A stretch of DNA of 48,686 nt from Anaerolineae bacterium (GCA_030123675.1 JASJYH010000009.1:1-48686); one strand, 5' to 3'; counted from the first letter of the stretch, positions 33,503-43,039 are shown. Numbers and translations: made by a program. The notes: generated from the letters alone by a model not told the origin.

Positions 33503-35088
33503 TGAAAAATAATTCGAAGCGCTTCGCACCTATTGGTCTTATCCTCTCAGGATTGGCTACTATTACTATGATCGGCGTTCTCATTGTGCGCGGGTTTATA
33601 TCTGCAAACTTATACACAGCCCTTGATCCTGAGCTACTCGATCAAATTATTATTATAGCAACCGCGGTGTTTATCATAGGATTGGCCCTATTTTCTATTC
33701 TCGACCCTAATAGTGTCCGAAAATTTCTAACTGGGCGCCAAATTCGGTATGGGAGCAATTCATTAATCCTGTTGGTTGCATTTGTTGGAATATTAATTGT
33801 ACTAAACATCCTTGCCTACCGGTACCCGCAACGCTGGGATGTGACCGAGGACAAAGAACGCTCCTTGGCTCCGGAAACAATTCAAGCCTTACAAAAATTA
33901 CCTGAGCCGGTAAATGCGATCGCATTTTATAGTTTTCGGGTGAGCAGGGAATCCGCTGGGCAGTTGCTAGAAGATTTCCGAGTAAACAGCGCTGGTAATT
34001 TTGATTACGAGTTCATGAATCCGGATGACAATCCTGGTGTGACCAATAAATTTGGGATCACAGGCGATAGTAAAATTTTGTTACAAATGGGTGAGAATCA
34101 CGAAATTGTTTCTATTTCCACAGAACAAGAATTAACAGGCGGATTGATCCGTCTACTCAACCCAGACCAACCAACCATATACTTCTTAACAGGCGAAGGT
34201 GAGCATGACATAGAAACTGCAGGAGATAGATCATACACTGATGTACGCCAAGTACTTGAAAATAAAAATTACATTGTAAAAACGCTAAACCTGCAAGCCG
34301 AAAATATGATCCCCGAAGATGCACGTGCCGTCGTTGTGGCGGGTCCAATGGTGCCGTTCACAAAAGAGTCTGTCGCTTTGATTAAGGATTACATGGAAGC
34401 CGGGGGCAGTATGTTGGTGTTAACAAATCCGGTTTTCATTACAGATTTAGGGGAGGAAGCCGATCTGCTGGTTGAATACTTGAATTCTGAATGGGGTATC
34501 GCATTAAATAACGATATCGTAATAGATACAAACTCACCATATTCACCATTTTCTGCCGTGGGAGCACAGTACGCACAACACCCCATCACTGAAAAAATGC
34601 AGGGAATTGCAGCGATCTTTCCAAACACTCGCAGCATAACGATCAACACAGAGAACCTTGATGTCTCCCCAACACCGCTTGTTTTAACTATTGATCAATC
34701 ATGGGGAGAAACCGATTTTGAGGCCCTAGAACAAGATCAAATAGCATTCGATGAAGATCTTGATATTCTAGGTCCAATGATACTCGCGGCTGCGGCTGAA
34801 AACACCGAAACGAACTCTCGTGTGGTTGTATTTGGTGGTTCTTCTTTCGCCCTGGATGGCAATTTTGATTTCGCTGGCAACGCTGATTTGTTTGTAAATT
34901 CGGTTGACTGGGCCGTCGAACAAGAATCTCTAATCGGAATCACCAAGAGCCCCCCAACCGTTCGAACCTTTAATCCTCCCGGTTCCCTACAGTTGATCCT
35001 GACCGTTGTCAGCATCACTTGCATAATCCCCCTGGCCATCATAATATCTGGGACGTATGCCTGGGTTCTACGTCGTCGGCGAGGGTAG
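33502..35088 (+). CDS. GldG-like ABC auxiliary protein
   Basis: A 528-residue protein of the GldG/ABC_transp_aux (DUF4350-like) family. It has two N-terminal membrane segments plus a third at about 95-115, then a large extracytoplasmic domain with RYPQRWDVTEDKERSLAPETIQ, IYFLTGEGEHDIETAGD, a GATase-like segment (ARAVVVAGPMVPFTKESV, GGSMLVLTNP) and VVFGGSSFALDGNFDFAGNADLFVNS, and a C-terminal membrane segment with a basic tail. A GTG at 33493 is also in frame, but the ATG at 33502 has GGAG at 33495-33498. It acts with the ABC ATPase and permease; the transported substrate is unknown. Confidence 0.88.
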   Translation: MKNNSKRFAPIGLILSGLATITMIGVLIVRGFISANLYTALDPELLDQIIIIATAVFIIGLALFSILDPNSVRKFLTGRQIRYGSNSLILLVAFVGILIVLNILAYRYPQRWDVTEDKERSLAPETIQALQKLPEPVNAIAFYSFRVSRESAGQLLEDFRVNSAGNFDYEFMNPDDNPGVTNKFGITGDSKILLQMGENHEIVSISTEQELTGGLIRLLNPDQPTIYFLTGEGEHDIETAGDRSYTDVRQVLENKNYIVKTLNLQAENMIPEDARAVVVAGPMVPFTKESVALIKDYMEAGGSMLVLTNPVFITDLGEEADLLVEYLNSEWGIALNNDIVIDTNSPYSPFSAVGAQYAQHPITEKMQGIAAIFPNTRSITINTENLDVSPTPLVLTIDQSWGETDFEALEQDQIAFDEDLDILGPMILAAAAENTETNSRVVVFGGSSFALDGNFDFAGNADLFVNSVDWAVEQESLIGITKSPPTVRTFNPPGSLQLILTVVSITCIIPLAIIISGTYAWVLRRRRG

Positions 35089-35091
35089 AAC

Positions 35092-35640
35092 ATGAAACGG
35101 TCTACCTTGTTCATCTCGGTTGTATTTATTATTCTGGTCGGCCTTTTGTTTTATCTCGATCAACGCAAGCCGGCAGCTGTTGACCTGGATGTAGCTCCTT
35201 CTGCGCAGCCTGATAAAATTCTCTTCTCCGAAAGTAAGGGTGTACCAACAAATATCAACATAAGAAGCAATGCTGGAGACAAAGTTGGAATTGAGCGAAG
35301 CGAAGCTGGGGATTGGGTGTTATATCAGCCAATTGAAGCGGAAGCAAATCAGGGATCGGCAGAAGCGGCGGCATCTCAAGTTTCGTCCCTGCGCATCTTA
35401 TCCGAGCTTGAAGTTGCTTCCGATGTGGTCGGCTTAAAATCGCCATCCTATTATATTACCGTCAAATTCTCCGACGAGTCCGAAATAATTATCAGAATTG
35501 GCGACCTTACCCCAACAAGTAGTGGGTACTACGCCAATCTAGTTGGTACAAAATCAACGATCATAATAAACAAGAGCGGAATTGAGGCACTATTGAACTT
35601 GCTTGAAACTCCGCCTTATATCAACACACCCATCCCTTAA
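35092..35640 (+). CDS. DUF4340-type membrane-anchored protein
   Basis: A 182-residue protein: an N-terminal signal anchor (about 4-22), then an extracytoplasmic beta-rich domain with WVLYQPIEAEANQGSAEAAA and YYITVKFSDESEIIIRIGDL, matching the DUF4340 pattern that commonly accompanies GldG-like proteins. It is about half the usual length (other members have 300 or more residues), holding only one repeat-like unit. It starts 3 nt after the GldG-like gene, so it is the last gene of the operon. Confidence 0.75.
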   Translation: MKRSTLFISVVFIILVGLLFYLDQRKPAAVDLDVAPSAQPDKILFSESKGVPTNINIRSNAGDKVGIERSEAGDWVLYQPIEAEANQGSAEAAASQVSSLRILSELEVASDVVGLKSPSYYITVKFSDESEIIIRIGDLTPTSSGYYANLVGTKSTIIINKSGIEALLNLLETPPYINTPIP

Positions 35641-35664
35641 TAAATTGCAAATTATTTAAGGGTA

Positions 35665-35693
35665 TTGAATTCCTTATAAAAAAAGGGTATTCT
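35665..35693 (+). promoter_or_regulatory. Promoter of the primary sigma factor gene
   Basis: TTGAAT (35665-35670) and TATTCT (35688-35693) with a 17-nt spacer, 34 nt before the ATG at 35728. Each box has two mismatches to consensus. Positioned properly for rpoD after the DUF4340 gene ends at 35640. Confidence 0.5.
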
Positions 35694-35727
35694 GGATGTA
35701 ACTAAATAAAGATAGGAAGATATATAA

Positions 35728-36942
35728 ATGGATATGGAAAAATTGTTAATCGCAGAGGAGGAAGAATTTCCTGCGGTTGCGCGCCTAATAGAGCGGGGTC
35801 GTCAGAAATCGTATGTAACTTTAGATGATATTCTGCATTTCTTCCCCGAGGCTGAACAAGATGTTCAGAAACTAGAGGAAGCATTTTCGGCACTTCTAAG
35901 CGCAGGCATCCCGTTTGTGGAAGATGCAAACTTGACCGAGCCAAGTGAGGAAGAATTAGCTGCTGAAGAATCCGAAGCAGAAACTGAAGAAGAAGAGGAC
36001 GGCCTCGCATTAGAAGACTATCTGGCTAATATTGACACAGATGATACGATTGGACTTTATCTCAAAGAAGTTAGTCGTGTACCCCTACTAAACGCAGAAA
36101 AAGAAGTAGAGCTGGCGCAAAGAATTGAACGCGGACGTATCGCTCGCGAAGATTTAGCCAAAGGAAAATTTAATCAACAAGAACGTACCGGGCTGCGGGA
36201 AAAAATTGAGGACGGTTGGGCTGCCCGTGAGCATCTCATCACGGCCAACTCTCGGTTGGTAATTTCTGTTGCAAAAAAATACATGGGACGCGGTGTGCCA
36301 TTCTTGGACTTGATCCAAGAGGGTAATATCGGTTTGATCCGTGCTACGAAGAAGTTTGATTACCGTCGAGGCCACAAATTCAGCACTTACGCTACCTGGT
36401 GGATCCGCCAGGCAGTGACCCGTGCGATAGCTGATCAGGGCCGGACGATCCGTGTGCCTGTGCATATGGGAGATCAGATCAATAAATTGTTACGCGTGCA
36501 GCATCAATTAACTCAGCGGTTAGGGCGTGACCCAACTGTTGAAGAACTCGCTGATGCGTTGGAAGTACCTCCAAAGAAAATTGAAAACATGATCCAAGTA
36601 GCCCGGCGTCCACTTTCACTAGAAACACCAACCGATGACGAAGAAGATTCGGTTCTAGGCGATTTCATTGAGGATGACGAATCGCCACCGCCGGACGTCA
36701 CTGCCACATATAACCTGTTACGTGAGCATCTGAGAGAGGTTATGAACGATCTACCGCCGCGCGAAGTCCGTATTTTGCAATTACGCTACGGCTTGTCAGA
36801 TGGTCAAGCATATACCCTCGAAGAAGTAGGTCGTAAAATGGGTGTGACCCGTGAACGCGTGCGCCAGATCGAAGCCCAGGCACTTAGCCGTTTACGACAT
36901 CCAATAATCCGCAGAAAACTGCGCGATTATTTAGGAGAGTAA
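35728..36942 (+). CDS. rpoD: RNA polymerase primary sigma factor
   Basis: A 404-residue sigma-70 group 1 protein. Region 1.1-like helical N-terminus (1-70), an acidic Glu-rich linker (about 71-92), region 1.2 ([16 protein letters not shown]), region 2 ([56 protein letters not shown]), region 3 ([20 protein letters not shown]) and region 4 ([32 protein letters not shown]). The promoter-contact residues of 2.4 and 4.2 match housekeeping factors, consistent with the TTGACA/TATAAT-type promoters seen in this window. It has its own promoter and an intrinsic terminator. Confidence 0.95.
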   Translation: MDMEKLLIAEEEEFPAVARLIERGRQKSYVTLDDILHFFPEAEQDVQKLEEAFSALLSAGIPFVEDANLTEPSEEELAAEESEAETEEEEDGLALEDYLANIDTDDTIGLYLKEVSRVPLLNAEKEVELAQRIERGRIAREDLAKGKFNQQERTGLREKIEDGWAAREHLITANSRLVISVAKKYMGRGVPFLDLIQEGNIGLIRATKKFDYRRGHKFSTYATWWIRQAVTRAIADQGRTIRVPVHMGDQINKLLRVQHQLTQRLGRDPTVEELADALEVPPKKIENMIQVARRPLSLETPTDDEEDSVLGDFIEDDESPPPDVTATYNLLREHLREVMNDLPPREVRILQLRYGLSDGQAYTLEEVGRKMGVTRERVRQIEAQALSRLRHPIIRRKLRDYLGE

Positions 36943-36950
36943 GAAAACCA

Positions 36951-36979
36951 AAAACGGAGCAAAAAACGCTCCGTTTTTT
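36951..36979 (+). terminator. Intrinsic terminator of rpoD
   Basis: Stem 36951-36960 (AAAACGGAGC) with 36968-36977 (GCTCCGTTTT), 7-nt loop, ending in a run of six T. It lies 8 nt after the rpoD stop. A classic Rho-independent terminator. Confidence 0.92.
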
Positions 36980-37036
36980 ATATCCCTTGTAATACAATAA
37001 TTTCAGTCAATATTTGATAATGAACAAATATCTTAT

Positions 37037-38518
37037 ATGAATTTACAACGCCTTTTGATTCCTCGATTAGAATATATTTTTTTGGCTGCAGTGTTTTGGG
37101 GGATTGCCGCTAGCGGACCAAGTATATTAAATTTTGATGGTGATTTGCCTCGCCATCTTCTTGTGGGTCAACAAACTATTCAATCTCTCAACGTTTCAAC
37201 CATTGACATTTTTTCGTTCCGCACGGAGGGCCTCCCGTCCTACCCCCATGAATGGCTTGCGCAAGTATTTCTGACTTTCGGTTACATTATCTTTGAACTC
37301 AATGGTGTGATTTTGGTAGTGTCGATACTCATCACCTTGACATTCGCAGTCGTCTATAAAAACGTTCGGACAGCAGCCTCCCCATTAATTGCCCTGATCT
37401 TCACAGGTTTGGCCTTGAGTGCGTCAACGATCCACATACTACCTCGGCCTCATATTTTCACATATTTAATGGTCGCTATTTGGATATTTCTTTTAGAAAA
37501 GGTACGTCTCAAGCAAAGCCGAGCTTGGTGGATTTTTCCAATTGTTATGCTTATCTGGGTCAACCTGCATGGTATGTTCATCCTAGGAATATTAATATGG
37601 TTGGCATACATTGTTGGCAAGATATACGATCATAAGTTTAAGACCAAGGCTGCGCTAACAAATAACTGGCCTCTATTCGTCGGCGGTCTAATATCTATTC
37701 CTGTCACATTTCTATCCCCCTCCGGTCCGGGAATCTGGAAAGTAATATTTGAATTAGGAAGTAACACCTATATCACTTCGCGCATATCAGAATACCAAAC
37801 CGCAAACTTTCTTCTACCTGGCACCTGGCCATTTATTTTAATGATTGTTTTGATGGTTTTGGGATTGGTACTTAACCCAAAGAAAATTCCCGCAAGTCAT
37901 TTTTTGATGCTGTTAGGATTTTCCATCTTAGCTTTTTATTCAAGTCGCATGATCCCAATATTTGCCATCGTAACAGCTCCGATAGTTGCACGGCTTACCA
38001 CAAATTGGATTAACCACAAAAAACAAGGCTCGAAATTTTTACAGCTAGAATCATTTCTCCGTTCAATGGAAGCCAATTTTAGTGGAATAATTTGGGTATG
38101 GGTCACAGCCTTAGCAGTTACACTATTATTAGCATTTGGCTTTACAATCGATCCCCAAAATAAGGGCAATACCTTCGATGAAAATGTGTTTCCGGTCACT
38201 GCAGTGAATTGGCTCAAGGATCATCCACAAACCGGTCATATGCTTAATGATTTCAACTGGGGCGGTTATATCCTCCTTGAAACCTGGCCAAAATATGAAA
38301 TTTTCATGGACGGCCACACTCATATTTATGGGGAAACACTTACTCGCGAATACGAACAGGTCATCACGACCTCAGATAGTTGGGAATCAACGTTGAATAA
38401 ATATAAAATTGAATGGGCAATCCTCCCGTCATCATCCCAGCTAGTGAACGCGTTAACAGGCAAAGGCTGGGAAACACTTTACATTGATGAAAACGCCATT
38501 ATATTAAGAGCTAATTAA
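37037..38518 (+). CDS. GT-C-like membrane protein
   Basis: A 493-residue polytopic protein. The first loop carries DGDLPRHLLVGQQTI and YPHEWLAQVFL, an arrangement seen in GT-C-like proteins (acidic residue followed by H/R). About ten hydrophobic segments follow. The soluble C-terminal part (about 385-493) has DFNWGGYILLETWPKYEIFM and DGHTHIYGE, a block I recall from bacterial membrane proteins of unknown function with NWGGYL...FIDGR. No ribosome site precedes the ATG. Cotranscribed with the next gene (18-nt gap). Enzymatic role not shown. Confidence 0.65.
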   Translation: MNLQRLLIPRLEYIFLAAVFWGIAASGPSILNFDGDLPRHLLVGQQTIQSLNVSTIDIFSFRTEGLPSYPHEWLAQVFLTFGYIIFELNGVILVVSILITLTFAVVYKNVRTAASPLIALIFTGLALSASTIHILPRPHIFTYLMVAIWIFLLEKVRLKQSRAWWIFPIVMLIWVNLHGMFILGILIWLAYIVGKIYDHKFKTKAALTNNWPLFVGGLISIPVTFLSPSGPGIWKVIFELGSNTYITSRISEYQTANFLLPGTWPFILMIVLMVLGLVLNPKKIPASHFLMLLGFSILAFYSSRMIPIFAIVTAPIVARLTTNWINHKKQGSKFLQLESFLRSMEANFSGIIWVWVTALAVTLLLAFGFTIDPQNKGNTFDENVFPVTAVNWLKDHPQTGHMLNDFNWGGYILLETWPKYEIFMDGHTHIYGETLTREYEQVITTSDSWESTLNKYKIEWAILPSSSQLVNALTGKGWETLYIDENAIILRAN

Positions 38519-38536
38519 AACCTTGTTGATATCTTT

Positions 38537-40138
38537 ATGAAAAACATTAATTTATCAGAATCAACCGCATGGAAAAATAATGAATCTGTTCTGGTTGCAA
38601 CAGTATTATTTATCAGTTTTATCGGCCTAGTCATCCGTCTGATAGCCCCATTGGAGGCAAGCTTTCCCCTAAACGATGGCGGCTTATTTTACGCCATGAT
38701 AGTTGACCTGCAGGAATCGCATTATGCACTGCCCCCGTTTACAACCTACAACGCTGCCGATATTCCCTTCGCCTACCCTCCCTTAGCTTTTTACATAACC
38801 GGCCTGTTGTCTGACTTCCTGCAAATAACTCTTATCGATCTCCTCCGTATACTTCCAGCTCTGGTAAGCGCACTGACCATCCCAGCCTTTTATATTCTCG
38901 CCAGGGAAATTACAAGTTCCAAGATACAAATTATTTTCGGGGTACTTGCGTTTGCATTGCTTCCGCGCGATTTCAATTGGCTGATCATGGGTGGCGGGAT
39001 CACACGCTCCTTTGGTTTGCTCTTTGCCATTCTGACGATGGCCAGCGCATACCGCTTATATACCGGTTATAAAACGCGTCATCTTCTGGCCTGTATTCTG
39101 CTGGGCGCACTGACGATACTGACACACCCCGAAGCGTCTGTACACACTGCCATTACAGCCTTGATATTCTACTTGTGGAAAGACCGATCCTTGAAAGGCT
39201 TCCTACTCTCGATTGGCATCGCAGCAGGTATCCTGGCACTGACAGCGCCCTGGTGGGGAGTTGTTATCAGCCGATACGGGTTAGACCCATTTCTTGCCAT
39301 ATCGTCCGCCTCCCAACAAGACCGCATCAACCCACTGGTCGGATTGTTAATTTTCTTCCGCTTCATGTTTACCGATGAACCCTTACTGCCTATTTTATCC
39401 ATATTAGGCCTTATTGGTATTTTCGCTGGCCTAGCCCGTAAACAGAGCCTCCTACCTGCCTGGATACTCCTTCTGCACTTGTTCGATCCCCGCGGCGGTA
39501 CATTGTACATGATGATTCCACTGGCTTTGTCTATTGGTATCGCAATCGAATATGTCATCTTACCAGCTCTGCGGTCAAAAGAAGACTCTGGATCTCCAAA
39601 GAATCTGAAGCAGGAATTGGAACAAATCCTGAGTGGAAAAGTGACGCGCTATTTCATTTTATTTCTTCTTTCATACAGTTTATTGTCAGCTTACATAGCC
39701 ACCCAGAAAATCAAAAATGAAATTAGTTTGCAACCTATGGACCTAGAAGCTTTTGCGTGGGTACGCGAGAACACCCCAATAGAAAGTGAGTTTCTATTAA
39801 TAACAAACCAACAGCCCCTACGGGACGCCTGGTCTGAGTGGTTCCCGGTCCTGACAGATCGCCGCAGCCAGGCAACTGTTTTTGGATATGAGTGGGTTAA
39901 TGATGGAAATTTTAATAACCGGATAGCGGCATACCGATTCTTACAATCATGTTCCTATAAAGATTTATCGTGCCTGGAAAATTGGAGTAATAAAAACTTT
40001 TTGCCCTTCGAATATATTTATTTGTGGGATAGAAACAGTTCTGAGCGGTATCCCCTGAGTGCACAGTTGAAACTCAATTCGAATATTAAATTGGTTTTTG
40101 AAAATGAAAAAACTATGATTTTTCGAAAAGACCAGTAA
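38537..40138 (+). CDS. GT-C-like membrane protein
   Basis: A 533-residue polytopic protein. First loop: SFPLNDGGLFYAMIVDLQES and FAYPPLAFY, with the acidic residue and proline pattern of GT39/GT-C proteins. About eleven hydrophobic segments are followed by a soluble C-terminal domain (about 415-533) with NTPIESEFLLITNQQPLRDA, SEWFPVLTDRRSQATVFGYE and a Cys pair (C474, C482), which could form an extracytoplasmic disulfide. Probably one operon with the gene upstream. A role in surface polysaccharide or glycoprotein assembly is inferred from fold only. Confidence 0.65.
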   Translation: MKNINLSESTAWKNNESVLVATVLFISFIGLVIRLIAPLEASFPLNDGGLFYAMIVDLQESHYALPPFTTYNAADIPFAYPPLAFYITGLLSDFLQITLIDLLRILPALVSALTIPAFYILAREITSSKIQIIFGVLAFALLPRDFNWLIMGGGITRSFGLLFAILTMASAYRLYTGYKTRHLLACILLGALTILTHPEASVHTAITALIFYLWKDRSLKGFLLSIGIAAGILALTAPWWGVVISRYGLDPFLAISSASQQDRINPLVGLLIFFRFMFTDEPLLPILSILGLIGIFAGLARKQSLLPAWILLLHLFDPRGGTLYMMIPLALSIGIAIEYVILPALRSKEDSGSPKNLKQELEQILSGKVTRYFILFLLSYSLLSAYIATQKIKNEISLQPMDLEAFAWVRENTPIESEFLLITNQQPLRDAWSEWFPVLTDRRSQATVFGYEWVNDGNFNNRIAAYRFLQSCSYKDLSCLENWSNKNFLPFEYIYLWDRNSSERYPLSAQLKLNSNIKLVFENEKTMIFRKDQ

Positions 40139-40151
40139 AACAACACCCGCT

Positions 40152-40174
40152 TTGGGCTGAGTCGCCAAGCCTAA
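40152..40174. other. Hairpin between convergent genes
   Basis: Stem 40152-40158 with 40168-40174 (7 pairs, one G-U), 9-nt loop, midway between the ends of two convergent genes. No strong T-run follows on either strand, so a bidirectional terminator role is only possible. Confidence 0.3.
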
Positions 40175-40204
40175 AAAGTACATTAGGAGGGACATCAGAG
40201 AATT

Positions 40205-40960
40205 TCAAGCTAGCCTACCCAGCGTATAGCGTAAATAAAATGGGTATCCCAATGCGAGAATAGCCGCAAATATGAACCATTGAATTGCATATCCAAAGTG
40301 CGGCCCATCGGTTAGTTCGATTTTCGGTTGGTAGGGAATGGGTGGGTTAATATCTTGGGAATCGACATCAGGTTGAATGAAAACGGGCAGCAAAATATAT
40401 GGAACTTGATGTTGAATGCGTTCCAAATTAACAATATTCCAAAAGTCGAGTCCGGATTCTTCTGGAGCTAATGTCGGATCGGGGACTCCACCTAGGTCAG
40501 GTTTGTCGTCACCAAGCCGGATTTGGCCTTTGATAGTGACCGGACCGGATAGATCATATTTGCGCCAATCCGCCGGTTTCTCATTACCATCGGCTGGGAT
40601 CCAGCCTCGGTCTATCAACACAGCAGATCCATCTATGAGCAAAAGCGGTGTAAGTAGATGGTAGCCGAATTGATTTTGAAAATAACGATTCCGTAGAGCG
40701 ACTTGGTTCTCAAAATCATAATGTCCGCTGACACGTACACCCCGGTATTCCATCGTTGTAAGGTCGCCCAAAATATTGCCCGAGTTAAGGATGACTGGTT
40801 CGGCAGCCCACATAGCTTCGACATGAGAGTTAAAACTAAGGCGCTGCTCGAGGCGGTCTAATTGCCATATCCCCAGGCGAACACACAATGCTGTCCCGGC
40901 CAACACAAGCAGGCTTGTGACAATCCACTGGCGTGAAAACATAGCTCGAAATGAACTCAC
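40205..40960 (-). CDS. surf1: SURF1 family cytochrome oxidase assembly protein
   Basis: A 251-residue protein with the SURF1 layout: an N-terminal membrane segment (about 13-31) followed by LGIWQLDRLEQR, a central extracytoplasmic domain with YRGVRVSGHYD, FGYHLLTPLLL and LIDRGWIPADG, and a C-terminal membrane segment (GYAIQWFIFAAILALGYPFY). SURF1 helps insert heme a into oxidase subunit I. The GTG start at 40960 overlaps the TGA of the upstream gene (GTGA), giving translational coupling; an ATG at 40942 is an alternative. Last gene of the oxidase operon. Confidence 0.92.
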   Translation of the reverse strand: MSSFRAMFSRQWIVTSLLVLAGTALCVRLGIWQLDRLEQRLSFNSHVEAMWAAEPVILNSGNILGDLTTMEYRGVRVSGHYDFENQVALRNRYFQNQFGYHLLTPLLLIDGSAVLIDRGWIPADGNEKPADWRKYDLSGPVTIKGQIRLGDDKPDLGGVPDPTLAPEESGLDFWNIVNLERIQHQVPYILLPVFIQPDVDSQDINPPIPYQPKIELTDGPHFGYAIQWFIFAAILALGYPFYLRYTLGRLA

Positions 40961-41451
40961 GCTTTTGGATTTTTCTTTTTCTTAGAAGGCAATAAAATGC
41001 TGTAAACCGCGAATAAAGCTCCCAGCGGAAATCCTGCAAAGAAGATCCCTGTAAGTCTTGTGCTAATCGTTACAGGCTCGCGCACGTCGATCCCAAAAAC
41101 ACGGGAAGGCTGGAAGGAGCAATCAAAAATATAATTTTGCACAGAATCGAGATTAAGACTCACAGTGGTTAATGGGGGAATCCAAAGCGGTCCAAGCTCA
41201 TGATTAGTATCATCTTGATTGGTCACCACCAATATATCGCCAACGACAAAAGTCATATCAGTTGGGAGATCGGGGGGAGTTTCTCCACGAGCAACAAGGT
41301 TGGCTGTTCCAAGAGGGATAATTATTTCGATTCGTTGTGGTTCGCGGTTTTCACGTTTGAGAACTTGATAAGAAATTTCAGTGGTAATTGCTGCAAGAGC
41401 AAATCCCAACAATAATGAGATAATAATTCGTTTTATATAAAAAGCCTTCAT
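40957..41451 (-). CDS. Membrane-anchored cupredoxin-like protein of unknown role
   Basis: A 164-residue protein: one N-terminal membrane segment, an extracytoplasmic beta-rich domain, and a second membrane segment followed by a Lys-rich tail (LLPSKKKKNPKA). The domain has GDILVVTNQDDTNHELGPLW (His in the place of the first cupredoxin Cu ligand) and YIFDCSFQPSRVFGIDV (Cys in the place of the second), but no following His or Met, so a classical type 1 site is incomplete. It could bind Cu(I) through other residues or be purely structural. The ATG at 41451 with CAGGA upstream is preferred over a TTG at 41469. It lies between sco and surf1 and overlaps surf1 by 4 nt, strongly suggesting an oxidase assembly role (inference). 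Confidence 0.7.
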   Translation of the reverse strand: MKAFYIKRIIISLLLGFALAAITTEISYQVLKRENREPQRIEIIIPLGTANLVARGETPPDLPTDMTFVVGDILVVTNQDDTNHELGPLWIPPLTTVSLNLDSVQNYIFDCSFQPSRVFGIDVREPVTISTRLTGIFFAGFPLGALFAVYSILLPSKKKKNPKA

Positions 41452-41599
41452 CTTTTCCTGAACTGACAAATGATATATATACTTATAATACCCTCCCCAT
41501 CACAAAAATCCACCTTATTATGTAATTATCTCATTATTATTCAGAGCCAGTCCTCCTTCAGTTGTAAAAGCCAATAAAAATTCGAAATATTGTTAGTAA

Positions 41600-42199
41600 T
41601 TAATTCAGCAAAATTTCAAGATCATGCACAATGTCTTCTGTTGGTGTTCCAAATCCATAGGATAATCGCAAATCTCCATCTGAATCGATCACATAAGTAC
41701 GGGCTGTATGCGTCACCAGGTAGCCATTAGTCGATTCTGGGTGATCCGTTTCACTATAAATACCATAATCATGCCAGATTTGTTCAAGTTCCCCTATTGT
41801 GCCACTCAGCCCAATAAAATCCGAGTTGAATAGCGATACATATTCTTGGGTCTTTACAGGCGTATCTCGTAGCGGGTCGACGGTTATAAACACAACTTGT
41901 ACATAATTTGAATTTTCTCCAAGCTCTGTGTTCACCGTCTTCAAATCAGACAATAGTGTCGGGCAAACATCTGGACAGTTTGTATAGCCAAAGAACAAAA
42001 TAACAACTTCGCCCTTATATTGACTCAGCTGAAATTCTTCCCCATTACTCTTTTTTAATACAATTTCTGGAGCGGGATGAGGTGGTTCATATGTTGTACC
42101 CCGAAAAGAAGTAGTAGTTGGTATCAATAATATTATTGTAATTGCCACCCCAATCAATAACAACAGCCCTAGCCCGACCTGCAATACCTTTCTATTCAT
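41600..42199 (-). CDS. sco: Sco/SenC copper chaperone for CuA
   Basis: A 199-residue protein: an N-terminal membrane anchor (about 7-26), then a thioredoxin-like SCO1/SenC domain with the copper ligands C75 and C79 in GYTNCPDVCP and H164 in LVTHTARTYVID. ITVDPLRDTP is a family hallmark. It delivers copper to the CuA site of oxidase subunit II. It follows the fused subunit III gene by 53 nt; AAGG precedes the ATG. Confidence 0.95.
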   Translation of the reverse strand: MNRKVLQVGLGLLLLIGVAITIILLIPTTTSFRGTTYEPPHPAPEIVLKKSNGEEFQLSQYKGEVVILFFGYTNCPDVCPTLLSDLKTVNTELGENSNYVQVVFITVDPLRDTPVKTQEYVSLFNSDFIGLSGTIGELEQIWHDYGIYSETDHPESTNGYLVTHTARTYVIDSDGDLRLSYGFGTPTEDIVHDLEILLN

Positions 42200-42252
42200 A
42201 ATTACCTTCTATTTTCAAGCGGGTCTTTATCCGCCGCATAACCTACATCAAC

Positions 42253-43017
42253 CTATAACAATTCACCAATCAAATATAACGCCGGGTAGAAAAAGATCCA
42301 GACCACGTCAATAAAATGCCAATAGATTGTAGCAGCTTCTACAGCCCAATGCTTTTCTTCATTATACAGACCGCGTGCGCCATTGCGTAAAATGATGACA
42401 AGGAAGATCACGCCTGTCAAGACATGGAAAGCATGCATGCCCGTCATCATAAAAAATATCGCACCCGCAGCTCCTGATGAAGCCGTAATACCTTCATGGA
42501 TCGCTTGTGGCCACTCGATACCGACAACACCCAGTAAAAACACAATCCCTAGTATCAGTGTAAGGGAAGTTCCAACCAGAAACCCCTTGCGGTCACCATG
42601 TTCCATGGCTGTTTCCGCTCGGTTCATGAAGAAAGAAGAGATGAGCAACACTGCAGTCACAACCAGACCGAGGGACTGATCTAGGTGAGGACGTGTGAGT
42701 CCCAACAAGTTAATCCGAGCGACCATTAATCCGCCGAAAATAAATGAGTCGGATAGAAGAAACAACCACATCCCCAATCGATTGGTATTGGTTTTGAACG
42801 AATACGATTCTTCAGGCCCGTCATCCTCGCGGTTCAGACGATTAATATGCATGTAGTAATAAATTACAAGACCGGCTTTGATCAAAGCGATGAAAATAAG
42901 GAGAACAACTGCATCCATCACAATTGCAATAAAGAATTCCAGTGCCGTCAAAACGGCTAGGAAAATGAATATGATCAGACCTTGATTAAAAGCAGTCTTC
43001 TTATCTGTGTGTTCCAT
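42253..43017 (-). CDS. coxC: Cytochrome c oxidase subunit IV-III fusion
   Basis: A 254-residue membrane protein in two parts. Residues 1-65 have the bacterial subunit IV (COX4_pro/CtaF) pattern: two membrane segments ending IALIKAGLVIYYYMHINRL. Residues 75-254 are subunit III: TNRLGMWLFLLSDSFIFGGL, five membrane segments, then GMHAFHVLTGVIFL and AATIYWHFIDVVWIFFYPALYL. In most oxidase operons these are separate genes. It lies 22 nt downstream of coxA, with AGAGGA before the ATG. The usual C-terminal subunit III function (stabilising proton uptake in subunit I) is expected. Confidence 0.9.
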   Translation of the reverse strand: MEHTDKKTAFNQGLIIFIFLAVLTALEFFIAIVMDAVVLLIFIALIKAGLVIYYYMHINRLNREDDGPEESYSFKTNTNRLGMWLFLLSDSFIFGGLMVARINLLGLTRPHLDQSLGLVVTAVLLISSFFMNRAETAMEHGDRKGFLVGTSLTLILGIVFLLGVVGIEWPQAIHEGITASSGAAGAIFFMMTGMHAFHVLTGVIFLVIILRNGARGLYNEEKHWAVEAATIYWHFIDVVWIFFYPALYLIGELL

Positions 43018-43039
43018 GAACGAAATTCCTCTACCTCAC

